Notes under the pieces: model-generated | Seen by the model: the letters and a program-made list of their open reading frames with translations, nothing else | What the model was told of the DNA's origin: nothing | The model's database searches: none | Translations under genes and position numbers: made by a program | NCBI GenBank assembly: GCA_949346185.1 | Contig: CASGVX010000117.1 | Coordinates: forward strand, 1-6,759 | Length of the DNA stretch: 6,759 nucleotides | Direction: 5' to 3' | Source of the DNA: an uncultured Lachnospiraceae bacterium | GTDB lineage: Bacteria; Bacillota; Clostridia; Lachnospirales; Lachnospiraceae | Shown: positions 1 through 5,893 of the stretch, in pieces | Layout of the letters: each line of letters begins with the position of its first letter | Numbering within the stretch: the stretch's first letter is position 1

Positions 1-487
1 ATCCTTTCAAGTGGGTGACGGCGCTATTTTTCTCTCAGCCCTCTCCTCAGCTGTCTCAGCTGTGTGTATCAAAAATTTTTCCAAGAAGCATGATCCAGTC
101 ATGTTGAGTGGCAGCCAATTTTTAATTGGAGGATTGCTGCTGATGATTTTGGGGATGTGTCTGGGTGGAAGGCTGCATGTGGCAAGTTTGAGGGCGATAT
201 TCCTTTTGCTTTATTTGTCGGCAGTGTCTGCCGTGGCTTATACATTGTGGGGAATCCTGTTGAAATATCATCCGGTGTCTAAGGTGGCTATCTATGGGTT
301 CTTTAATCCGGTGGCTGGCGTCTTGCTGTCAATGGTTTTATTGGGGGAAGAGCCGGAGGGCGGGGGAATGATTTATGTGTCATTGCTACTGGTCTCCTTA
401 GGGATTTTTGTGGTAAATAGGTTTGCAAGAGAGGATGGAACTGAGGAAAAGCATGGGAGAGTATCAAGATTTTTTTGGAGAAATTGA
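1..487 (+). CDS. EamA/DMT-superfamily membrane transporter, C-terminal half (5'-partial)
   Basis: The reading frame is open from the window edge (first full codon at position 2) to a TGA at 485-487. A GTG at 11 could be read as a start, but no ribosome binding site is visible and the protein is only half the usual length of about 290-310 residues, so the gene almost certainly begins upstream. About five hydrophobic segments are visible, counted from the GTG: roughly residues 4-20, 31-50, 62-83, 94-112 and 119-137. This matches the second five-helix EamA repeat, including the typical NPVAGVLLSMVLLGE stretch before the last helix and a basic end (VNRF). EamA proteins are inner-membrane exporters or importers of small metabolites; the substrate cannot be told from sequence. 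The last 35 bases overlap the start of the Mini-III gene in another frame, suggesting co-transcription and possible translational coupling. The hydrophilic tail after VNRF is longer than typical, perhaps because of that overlap. Confidence 0.85.
   Translation, partial: SFQVGDGAIFLSALSSAVSAVCIKNFSKKHDPVMLSGSQFLIGGLLLMILGMCLGGRLHVASLRAIFLLLYLSAVSAVAYTLWGILLKYHPVSKVAIYGFFNPVAGVLLSMVLLGEEPEGGGMIYVSLLLVSLGIFVVNRFAREDGTEEKHGRVSRFFWRN
442..446 (+). promoter_or_regulatory. Ribosome binding site that fixes the mrnC start at 453
   Basis: TGAGG lies 6 bases before ATG 453. The in-frame TTG at 423 has no comparable site, and the ATG at 435 has GAGG directly abutting it, too close to work. The same TGAGGAAAA arrangement, also with 6-base spacing, precedes rlmB. 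Confidence 0.7.
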
Positions 488-896
488 AGAGAGATTTGGA
501 ATGCCTGAGCGGATGCCGGAACAGTATTCAGCATTGGGGCTTGCTTATATTGGAGATGGGGTATATGATTTGATTATCAGGACTATTGTGGTTGACTTGG
601 GCAACCGAAGGGTGAATCTATTTCATAAGATGACTACTGGAATTGTGAAGGCAGAGTCTCAGGCTAGGCTGATGCGGGAGATTATGGAATGCCTCACGCC
701 GGAGGAAGAGGCAGTCTTTCGCCATGGGAGGAATGCGAAATCATCTTCCTCTGCCAAAAATGCATCTATTGTGGATTATCGCATGGCTACTGGCTTTGAG
801 GCATTAATTGGGTACTTGTATTTGCGACATGATTTGCCAAGGGTTTTGGAACTTGTGAAAGTTGGCTTAGAAAAATCCGGGCAGATGCCTGATTGA
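453..896 (+). CDS. mrnC: Mini-ribonuclease III (23S rRNA maturation)
   Basis: This is a 147-residue protein, the normal size for Mini-III, which is an RNase III catalytic domain without the double-stranded-RNA-binding domain. In Bacillus it trims the 23S rRNA precursor stem as a homodimer in the cytoplasm. Visible family motifs are LAYIGDGVYDL (residues 30-40, with the metal-binding/catalytic Asp35), the basic loop FRHGRNAKS (89-97) and DYRMATGFEALIGYLYL (108-124, with Glu116 as the second catalytic acid). Start 453 is chosen over upstream in-frame TTG 423 and ATG 435 because TGAGG sits 6 bases before it. The gene overlaps the end of the EamA gene by 35 bases and precedes rlmB, an association also seen in Bacillus (cysS-mrnC-rlmB). 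No catalytic residue is missing. Identification is strong from motifs and context. Confidence 0.95.
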   Translation: MGEYQDFFGEIEERFGMPERMPEQYSALGLAYIGDGVYDLIIRTIVVDLGNRRVNLFHKMTTGIVKAESQARLMREIMECLTPEEEAVFRHGRNAKSSSSAKNASIVDYRMATGFEALIGYLYLRHDLPRVLELVKVGLEKSGQMPD

Positions 897-1015
897 ATAA
901 TTGGGTGATGAATGACCGCGGTTAAGCATTAGATAATGAACGGCTGTGTATGGCGGCATATGATGTATTAGGTTATGAATGGGTGTGATAGTAACATTTC
1001 GGTATATCGAAGGCA

Positions 1016-1044
1016 GTTTGTGCCTATGCGCTGCGCGCACAAAC
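1016..1044 (+). repeat. GC-rich hairpin (inverted repeat) upstream of rlmB
   Basis: GTTTGTGC (1016-1023) is perfectly complementary to GCACAAAC (1037-1044), giving an 8-bp stem with a 13-base GC-rich loop. No T-run follows, so it is not an intrinsic terminator. It could be an RNA-processing or leader structure, or part of a dispersed intergenic repeat. Confidence 0.5.
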
Positions 1045-1081
1045 GCCGCGAGATATTTTAGTGATAAGTGCAGTGCGGAAA

Positions 1082-1086
1082 TGAGG
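1082..1086 (+). promoter_or_regulatory. Ribosome binding site that fixes the rlmB start at 1093
   Basis: TGAGG lies 6 bases before ATG 1093. The in-frame ATG at 1081 has only a weak GCGGAA directly before it, and the ATG at 979 has nothing. Confidence 0.7.
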
Positions 1087-1092
1087 AAAACT

Positions 1093-1842
1093 ATGAGGTA
1101 CGAGGAACTGACGATTGAGGGGAGAAATGCAGTGGTGGAAGCGTTTCGGGCTGGCAGAACGGTTGACAAGCTGTTTGTCCTGGATGGATGCCAGGATGGG
1201 CCGATTCGCACCATTCTCAGGGAGGCCAAAAAGACGGATGCCATTGTGAATTTTGTAAAGAAGGAGCGCTTGGATCAGATGTCGGAGACGGGCAAGCATC
1301 AGGGCGTCATCGCCTATGCTGCGGCATATGAGTATGGCACGGTGGAGGAAATGCTTGGCACAGCGGAGGAGAGAGGGGAAGCGCCATTGCTGGTCATTTT
1401 GGATGGCATTGAAGATCCCCATAACCTAGGCTCGATTATCCGAACGGCGAATCAGGCAGGGGCGCATGGGGTGGTTATTCCCAAAAGGCGGGCTTCCGGG
1501 CTTACGGCGACAGTGGCGAAGGCATCTGCGGGAGCCATCAATTATACTCCTGTGGCGAAGGTTACGAATATTTCCAAGACGATGGAGGAACTGAAAAAGC
1601 GGGGAATGTGGTTCGTGTGCGGCGATATGGGGGGAGAGCCCATGTATCAGCTGGATCTTACCGGTCCTATGGGGTTAGTGATTGGAAGCGAGGGGGAGGG
1701 AGTGAGCCGGCTAGTGAGGGAGAACTGTGATTTTGTGGCGAGCATCCCTATGTATGGGGATATTGATTCCCTCAATGCATCGGTGGCCATGGGCGTGCTT
1801 TCTTATGAGATTGTGCGGCAGCGGCTGGCAAAGGGGAAATAG
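1093..1842 (+). CDS. rlmB: 23S rRNA (guanosine-2'-O-)-methyltransferase, TrmH/SpoU (SPOUT) family
   Basis: This 249-residue protein matches the usual RlmB length. It transfers a methyl group from S-adenosylmethionine to a ribose 2'-OH, known in E. coli RlmB as G2251 in the 23S rRNA peptidyl-transferase P loop. The N-terminal substrate-binding domain (about 1-78) carries IEGRNAVVEAFRAGR (8-22). The C-terminal SPOUT knot domain shows all three motifs: motif 1 DPHNLGSIIRTANQAGAHGVV (108-128; Asn111 and catalytic-type Arg117), motif 2 GLVIGSEGEGVS (194-205; Glu200) and motif 3 SLNASVAMGVLSYE (226-239; Asn228). Start 1093 is preferred over in-frame ATGs at 1081 and 979 because of its ribosome binding site and because homology begins here. 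It follows mrnC and is 66 bases before sigH on the same strand. The exact target nucleotide is assumed from the family. Confidence 0.93.
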   Translation: MRYEELTIEGRNAVVEAFRAGRTVDKLFVLDGCQDGPIRTILREAKKTDAIVNFVKKERLDQMSETGKHQGVIAYAAAYEYGTVEEMLGTAEERGEAPLLVILDGIEDPHNLGSIIRTANQAGAHGVVIPKRRASGLTATVAKASAGAINYTPVAKVTNISKTMEELKKRGMWFVCGDMGGEPMYQLDLTGPMGLVIGSEGEGVSRLVRENCDFVASIPMYGDIDSLNASVAMGVLSYEIVRQRLAKGK

Positions 1843-1893
1843 ATGCGCGCTGGATGTGAATGGCAACATACATTGCCGTGCGTGTTTGGTACG

Positions 1894-1899
1894 AAGGAG
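1894..1899 (+). promoter_or_regulatory. Ribosome binding site that fixes the sigH start at 1909
   Basis: A perfect AAGGAG lies 9 bases before ATG 1909. The in-frame ATG at 1843, immediately after the rlmB stop, has no such site and would add 22 residues foreign to the family. Confidence 0.75.
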
Positions 1900-1908
1900 A
1901 GAAATGGG

Positions 1909-2532
1909 ATGAGAAAAGAGGAAATGGATGCGGAGGAGATTCGGCTGCTGGAGCAGGCGCAGCGGGGGGATGGTGATGCCATTACTGCCCTTCTGGAGAA
2001 ATACAAAAGCATGGTGCGCGCCCTTGCCAGGCCTCTTTTTCTGATAGACGGGGAGCAGGATGACCTGGTACAGGAGGGGATGATTGGTCTTTTCAAGGCG
2101 ATACAGACTTATGATAGGGAAAAAGGGGCGGCCTTTGAATCCTTTGCTAACACCTGCATCAGAGGACAGCTGTACACGGCGGTGAAGAAGTCTAATCGCA
2201 AAAAAAATCAGCCCCTAAATACATATATTTCTCTGTATTCTGTGGAGAATGGGGATGAGAGCGCAGATCAGGACGGCGGATTCGTCATTGATAAAACAGT
2301 TTCGGATTGGCAGAGCAATCCGGAGAGAATTGTGGTGGGAAGGGAGTACCAGAGAGATTTCCAAGAGAAGGTTTACAGGCACTTGAGCAAGATGGAGATG
2401 CAGGTGCTGGATTTGTTTCTCAAGGGGCTGACCTATCAGGAAATTGCCGCCAAGCTGGACAAGGCACCAAAGAGCATCGACAATGCATTGCAGAGAATTA
2501 AGGGGAAAATAAAGAATTTGCAGAATCTTTAG
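1909..2532 (+). CDS. sigH: RNA polymerase sigma-H factor (sporulation/stationary phase)
   Basis: This is a 207-residue sigma-70-family protein close in length to Bacillus Spo0H (218). Sigma region 2 spans about residues 26-97: the core-binding helix has DDLVQEGMIGLFKAI (51-65), and the DNA-melting/-10 region follows from SFANTCIRGQLYTAVKK (78-94). Then comes the SigH-like stretch RKKNQPLNTYISL (97-109). After an acidic linker (about 111-145), region 4 (150-203) carries the helix-turn-helix LTYQEIAAKLDKAPKSIDNA (174-193), whose KSIDNALQR signature is typical of SigH. SigH directs core polymerase to early sporulation and transition-state promoters. It lies directly downstream of rlmB; in Bacillus, yacP intervenes. 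The stop codon directly abuts the shared terminator. The distinction from other sigma-70 paralogues rests on the linker and region-4 motifs plus neighbourhood. Confidence 0.92.
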   Translation: MRKEEMDAEEIRLLEQAQRGDGDAITALLEKYKSMVRALARPLFLIDGEQDDLVQEGMIGLFKAIQTYDREKGAAFESFANTCIRGQLYTAVKKSNRKKNQPLNTYISLYSVENGDESADQDGGFVIDKTVSDWQSNPERIVVGREYQRDFQEKVYRHLSKMEMQVLDLFLKGLTYQEIAAKLDKAPKSIDNALQRIKGKIKNLQNL

Positions 2533-2583
2533 CATGGAGTAGAAAAGCGGAACGCATTTAGCGTTCCGCTTTTCTACTCCATG
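2533..2583. terminator. Bidirectional intrinsic terminator between convergent sigH and vanY-like genes
   Basis: The arms 2533-2555 and 2561-2583 are perfectly complementary over 23 bp around a 5-base loop (ATTTA). The core is GCGGAACGC/GCGTTCCGC, flanked by AAAA on the left and TTTT on the right, so each strand reads GC hairpin followed by TTTTCT. It starts one base after the sigH stop. Its right arm contains the last two codons and the TAG stop (2574-2576) of the minus-strand carboxypeptidase gene. Confidence 0.93.
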
Positions 2584-3386
2584 TTATCCCAAAATTCCTC
2601 CAAAGTCATATTATTTTCCCTCATATAATTTGCCGCCCTCTCCCCTACATATCGAAAGTGCCATGGCTCATAGGTGATGTTGGTAATGTGTTCCTTGCTC
2701 TTTGGATAGCGAAGGATAAAGCCGTATTTGTGGCAATTTTTACACAGCCATTTATTGCCGGGCTCTTCTTTCTGGGAAATATCCATTTGCATATTTCCAG
2801 AGCATAAGATATCCAGTGCCAGACCGGTCTCATGCTCGCTATGGCCTGCCGGCATAATCTCATTGTATGTTTTTTCTATGGCTTCGTCGTAGGATGCGCC
2901 GCGTCGCATTCTCTTTCGCACGCCATCATCCACCAGTCTTTGCTGCTTGTCTCTGCTTCTGTATGCGGAAGCAATATAAAATTGGTATCCCTCATCCCTG
3001 GCATCTGCCAGCATCTGCGCCAAGGAGTCGTAAAGGTATTCCGAGGCTTGCAGACGTCCCTGGCAGATGGGAATCAGGGAAGGATGGTAAGACGTTTTTA
3101 ATTTCTCTTTCTCATTTACCAAGACAAGTGTTTTCTTACATGCTTTGAATATATTTTTGATTTTTTTTCCCTCATAACTCGGGACAGCGGTGGCTTTGGC
3201 CAGGGCTGTCCCGGGCGGCGAGACACTCCTTTCCTGCTGGGCAGGAGCAGCAGATGGTGCCATGGCAGCGGTGTTTCCCCCTGACATGATATTTCCTGTC
3301 CAGATGCAGGTTAGGAGAAAGACGATCACCCCCTCTGCAGCCAACACTCCCAGCAGGGAGACGATGGCTTTTTTGCTTCGTTTCAT
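2574..3386 (-). CDS. Membrane-anchored VanY-type D-alanyl-D-alanine carboxypeptidase (peptidase M15B)
   Basis: The 270-residue protein has one N-terminal signal-anchor helix (about 8-29), a low-complexity Ala/Pro/Ser linker (38-69) and an extracytoplasmic VanY domain (about 84-255). Family motifs are IASAYRSRDKQQ (138-149), GHSEHETGLALDI (181-193) and EPWHFRYVG (240-248). These give the expected zinc ligands His185, Asp192 and His243, the catalytic base Glu240 and substrate-contact Arg143, so it should be active. VanY enzymes remove the terminal D-Ala from peptidoglycan stem peptides. The extracytoplasmic part has five cysteines, including a CxxC (C215, C218) in WLCKNCHKYGF. The start is supported by GGAGG (3398-3402, 11 bases away) and a second AAGGAG (3404-3409). 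It is the last gene of the regulator-kinase operon, 76 bases after its neighbour. A role in cell-wall remodelling is inferred. I give no vanY symbol because no van resistance genes are present. Confidence 0.92.
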   Translation of the reverse strand: MKRSKKAIVSLLGVLAAEGVIVFLLTCIWTGNIMSGGNTAAMAPSAAPAQQERSVSPPGTALAKATAVPSYEGKKIKNIFKACKKTLVLVNEKEKLKTSYHPSLIPICQGRLQASEYLYDSLAQMLADARDEGYQFYIASAYRSRDKQQRLVDDGVRKRMRRGASYDEAIEKTYNEIMPAGHSEHETGLALDILCSGNMQMDISQKEEPGNKWLCKNCHKYGFILRYPKSKEHITNITYEPWHFRYVGERAANYMRENNMTLEEFWDNME

Positions 3387-3462
3387 TGTTATGCGTTCCT
3401 CCTCTCCTTTGGTATGAGATTAGGATAACAGCACAATGCATCGCTTTCTCTGCAAAAGGGCA

Positions 3463-4317
3463 TCAAAATTGTATCATTTCCTCCATCTGCAATCCCACAT
3501 CCCAAGTGTACTCAGGGATGGAACTATCGAAATTTTCAAAAATGGAGATGCTGCATGCGTCATTGAAGTCAACAGAGCCATATAGATTGGGGGCATCTGA
3601 CCACTGATTTGAGGTTTCGGAGTATAGGAGCAAATCATAGTAGCGCATCAGGCCGTTCCAGCAAGCATCGAAATTATCCTGATAGCCTGAAGAATAACTG
3701 TATGATTGCTTGTCAAAGCGGGAGTAATTCCAGGCCGCAAATTTGTCTTGCGGTTCTTTTTTCAGGCGGTGGATTTTTAGGTAGTATATCTTGTGGTATT
3801 CCTCGTCAAGATATAGGGTGATAATTCTTTTTTTGCTGGCGTATACCAGTTTCCAGCAGCTGATGCCTTTGAAGTCCTTTTTGGAATTTGCCTCATAGAT
3901 AGTATAGCGCTGGGAGAGGGTCATCTTTTTGGAGTTCGCCTTGATTTTCTGAGGAAGGATTCCCTCTTTATAAAGTTTTGCAAACTCATCATTGACTATG
4001 TCCGTCAGTTCCTTTTGATCCATTCCCACGCCTGGCTCGTTTACCTGCACGGCTCGCAGGGGCGCGTCCTGCAGGGGGTTCCCTTCATAATTCGCTCGTG
4101 CTAGGGCATGGATTTTCTCGGGGAAGGAGGCGTAGTCGGTCTCGTAGGTATTGATGTTGATATCCATATAGTTTGCTTTGTTTAAGGTATTTCGGTCACG
4201 AAACAGGCAATAGTATTTGGGAAATGCAAATGCTGCGCACAGAATGATGCCCACGCAGGCAATTCCGCATGATGTGAAGATGATTTGGCGTAGTTTGGCT
4301 CTATGCATTCGCTTCAT
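3463..4317 (-). CDS. Membrane-anchored extracytoplasmic protein of unknown function, linked to the histidine kinase
   Basis: I do not recognise this 284-residue protein. It has a basic N-terminus (MKRMHRAKLR), one hydrophobic helix (about 12-32, with three Cys) and about 250 residues predicted outside the membrane. No lipobox is clear. The outer part begins with a charged region (about 45-130), then a strand-rich stretch (about 150-184: ISCWKLVYASKKRIITLYLD, then YHKIYYLKI). That stretch loosely recalls the hairpins of PepSY/YycI-like domains, but this is inference only. An aromatic-rich C-terminal part follows, with YSYSSGYQDNFDACWNGLMR (206-225). Its start overlaps the kinase gene by 17 bases and has AAGGAG (4325-4330) 7 bases upstream, pointing to coupled translation with the kinase. 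The position between kinase and carboxypeptidase suggests an accessory sensor, kinase modulator or wall-binding partner. The next in-frame ATG (4308) is possible but its spacing is worse. Confidence 0.8.
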   Translation of the reverse strand: MKRMHRAKLRQIIFTSCGIACVGIILCAAFAFPKYYCLFRDRNTLNKANYMDININTYETDYASFPEKIHALARANYEGNPLQDAPLRAVQVNEPGVGMDQKELTDIVNDEFAKLYKEGILPQKIKANSKKMTLSQRYTIYEANSKKDFKGISCWKLVYASKKRIITLYLDEEYHKIYYLKIHRLKKEPQDKFAAWNYSRFDKQSYSYSSGYQDNFDACWNGLMRYYDLLLYSETSNQWSDAPNLYGSVDFNDACSISIFENFDSSIPEYTWDVGLQMEEMIQF

Positions 4318-5740
4318 GGTCAGACTCCTTCCTTTCCCTGTGGTATTCCTGAAAGATGATTTTTACTTCCGTCCCTTGATTGGGCCGGCTCTCAATGGTC
4401 CATTCTGCCTGATGGAGGGAGATGATTTTCTGGCAGAGGGTCATGCCGATGCCTGCGCCGCCTTCTTTCCTTGCCCGGGACTTGTCAATCATATAGAATG
4501 GCTCAGTAATCTTATGGATCTCTTCTTCCGGCATGCCCCTGCCATCATCCTTGATGGCAAAGAAATATCCCTGATTTATGGGATGTCCCGACAAAAGGAT
4601 GTTTCCCTTTTCGCTGCAAGCCTTCCTTGCATTGTCGATGAGATTGGAGAACAGGGATAGCAGGAGGTCCAAGTCTCCATGGAGAAGCCCGCTTTCTGCT
4701 TGGCATTCCAGCCGGATACCCTTTTTCTGCAATATGGGTTCTGTCATGATCTTTACTTTATTGATAAAGAGCGTGATGTCTATTTCTTGAAATTGGATGG
4801 ACTGTCGGTCAATATAAATTAATTCCATCATCTTCATTGCCAAGCGTTCCAGACGCTTTCCCTGATGGAAGATATAATCAGCAGAGGAAATGATTTCCTC
4901 TGTGGACATGTTTCTGGAGCGCAGCATGTCGGCATAGCCGATAATAGAAGTCAGCGGCGTCTTTAGCTCATGGGAAAATGCTTCGGTAAATTCCTCTTTG
5001 CGCCGGGCATTTTCTTTTAACTCCACGATATTTTCTTCAATTTGACCTGCCATTCGGTTAAAGTCCTGCCCCAGAAGGGCGACTTCGTCATGCCCCCGCT
5101 CCCTGATGCGGCTTTTGTAATTTCCTTGGGCAAAGGAGCGGGTGACTTGGGAAAGTTTCCGTACAGGGCGGGTGAAATGAATGGAGAATAGGAACAGTAT
5201 GACGGTGATGCCGGCAAATACTAGGATCAGGGTAAGGTGATATCTCTCGTACAGCAAGTCTCTGTCCTGATATATATGATCGATTTTCCGATGGACTTCC
5301 AGCGTGTAGCGTTCCTTGCTGCTGTTTGCTTGGCATAGGGACTCCATATAGTAATGATTTCCGTGCTTTGCTATCTGCCAGATGCCAGATGTGCTGCCAT
5401 TTGCTTTCTTGATTAGATTGCTTTCAAGGCTGCTGTTGCGGTATATCACCTTGTTCTGGCTGTTATAAATTACAATGGTGCTCTGGGCGTTATTCAGGCT
5501 CTGCTGAAAGGATTTGGTGATTTCTGCCACCGCCTTGTCGGTGGCCTGGTAATCCTTGGGAAGTCCCTCCAAAGAAGCCAAAAGCGCATACTGGAATATC
5601 TTGATTTCCTCAATGCCCCGCTCCGCCTCCCGATTTAACATAGTCTGGAAGGCGGTATGTACCAAGATGTTGCAGGAAATCATAAAAAATAAAATAATCA
5701 CGCACATCATGGTGATGAATAGTTTCCAAAATAATTTCAT
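4301..5740 (-). CDS. Membrane sensor histidine kinase (HAMP-HisKA-HATPase)
   Basis: The 479-residue protein has the classic layout: TM1 (about 5-28), an extracytoplasmic sensor region (29-166), TM2 (167-188), HAMP linker (about 189-240), dimerisation/phosphoacceptor domain with FSHELKTP (255-262, phospho-His257), and an ATPase domain. The ATPase domain has N box NLIDNARKA (366-374), G1 DDGRGM (398-403), F box EPFYMID (413-419) and G2 GGAGIGM (427-433), all intact. It should autophosphorylate and pass phosphate to the response regulator encoded upstream. I see no known ligand domain in the 138-residue sensor region; a mixed alpha/beta PAS-like fold is possible. ATG 5740 is preferred over the in-frame ATG at 5752 because GAGGG lies 5 bases before it while 5752 has none. 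The gene ends inside the unknown downstream gene (17-base overlap). Pairing with an OmpR-type regulator and a VanY enzyme suggests cell-envelope sensing (inference). Confidence 0.94.
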   Translation of the reverse strand: MKLFWKLFITMMCVIILFFMISCNILVHTAFQTMLNREAERGIEEIKIFQYALLASLEGLPKDYQATDKAVAEITKSFQQSLNNAQSTIVIYNSQNKVIYRNSSLESNLIKKANGSTSGIWQIAKHGNHYYMESLCQANSSKERYTLEVHRKIDHIYQDRDLLYERYHLTLILVFAGITVILFLFSIHFTRPVRKLSQVTRSFAQGNYKSRIRERGHDEVALLGQDFNRMAGQIEENIVELKENARRKEEFTEAFSHELKTPLTSIIGYADMLRSRNMSTEEIISSADYIFHQGKRLERLAMKMMELIYIDRQSIQFQEIDITLFINKVKIMTEPILQKKGIRLECQAESGLLHGDLDLLLSLFSNLIDNARKACSEKGNILLSGHPINQGYFFAIKDDGRGMPEEEIHKITEPFYMIDKSRARKEGGAGIGMTLCQKIISLHQAEWTIESRPNQGTEVKIIFQEYHRERKESDHEANA

Positions 5741-5745
5741 AGTGA

Positions 5746-5750
5746 CCCTC
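5746..5750 (-). promoter_or_regulatory. Ribosome binding site favouring the kinase start at 5740
   Basis: On the minus strand, TGAGGG is followed by five bases and then ATG 5740. The alternative ATG (5752) overlaps this site and has no purine-rich site of its own. Confidence 0.6.
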
Positions 5751-5811
5751 ATTTCTGAGCAATTTATGAGAAGAACTCTACGAGAAAACTTGAAGAGTAT
5801 CTCGCATGGGA

Positions 5812-5847
5812 ATAGCTATTTGCTTTCGCTCAGAAACAAACAGCTAT
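5812..5847 (-). repeat. Strong intra-operon RNA hairpin between regulator and kinase genes
   Basis: As minus-strand RNA, the arms 5847-5837 and 5822-5812 pair over 11 bp with one G-U wobble (5841/5818). After a one-base bulge, a further 4 bp (5836-5833 with 5827-5824) close a 5-base loop. The wobble would be an A-C mismatch in plus-strand RNA, so the fold favours the operon's direction. No T-run follows, which argues for an mRNA processing or stability element, or a partner in an attenuator, rather than a terminator. Confidence 0.55.
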
Positions 5848-5893
5848 GCTTCTGTGGGATGCCAATGGGTGTTTCATGAGGGGTGCTTCCCAG

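Larger units (their letters stand above)
897..1092 (+). other. 196-base spacer between mrnC and rlmB, no gene seen
   Basis: The rlmB frame stays open upstream to an ATG at 979, but that extension would add 38 residues with no family match and no ribosome binding site, so I treat the spacer as non-coding. It has no U-tract terminator and no convincing -35/-10 pair. Its only clear structure is the GC-rich hairpin at 1016-1044, followed by a possible weak second stem (CCGC 1046-1049 with GCGG 1075-1078). Such a long gap is unusual between genes otherwise tightly packed. Confidence 0.5.
5741..5893 (-). other. Non-coding spacer between response regulator and kinase genes
   Basis: This 153-base gap is long for a two-component operon, where genes usually touch or overlap. 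The only minus-strand ATG frames are 15 and 9 codons long and lack good ribosome binding sites. No T-run terminator and no convincing promoter is visible. The main structure is the hairpin at 5812-5847. Confidence 0.5.

Noticed and set aside
926..937. A -10-like GATAAT before rlmB as an rlmB/sigH promoter
   Set aside because: No acceptable -35 element at 16-18 bases upstream.
908..985. Three ATGAAT/ATGAAC-like imperfect repeats in the mrnC-rlmB spacer
   Set aside because: Copies are only about 6 bases, spaced irregularly (28 and 39 bases) and likely chance.
979..1092. A 38-residue N-terminal extension of RlmB
   Set aside because: No ribosome binding site at 979, the residues do not resemble the family, and ATG 1093 has a well-placed TGAGG and gives the normal 249-residue length.
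867..1422. Minus-strand open frames opposite mrnC/rlmB
   Set aside because: They lie opposite a well-supported gene, show no motifs or ribosome binding sites and look like antisense shadows.
1862..1877. Hairpin GGCAA-N6-TTGCC before sigH as a terminator
   Set aside because: Only 5 bp with no T-run, and it lies between co-directional genes.
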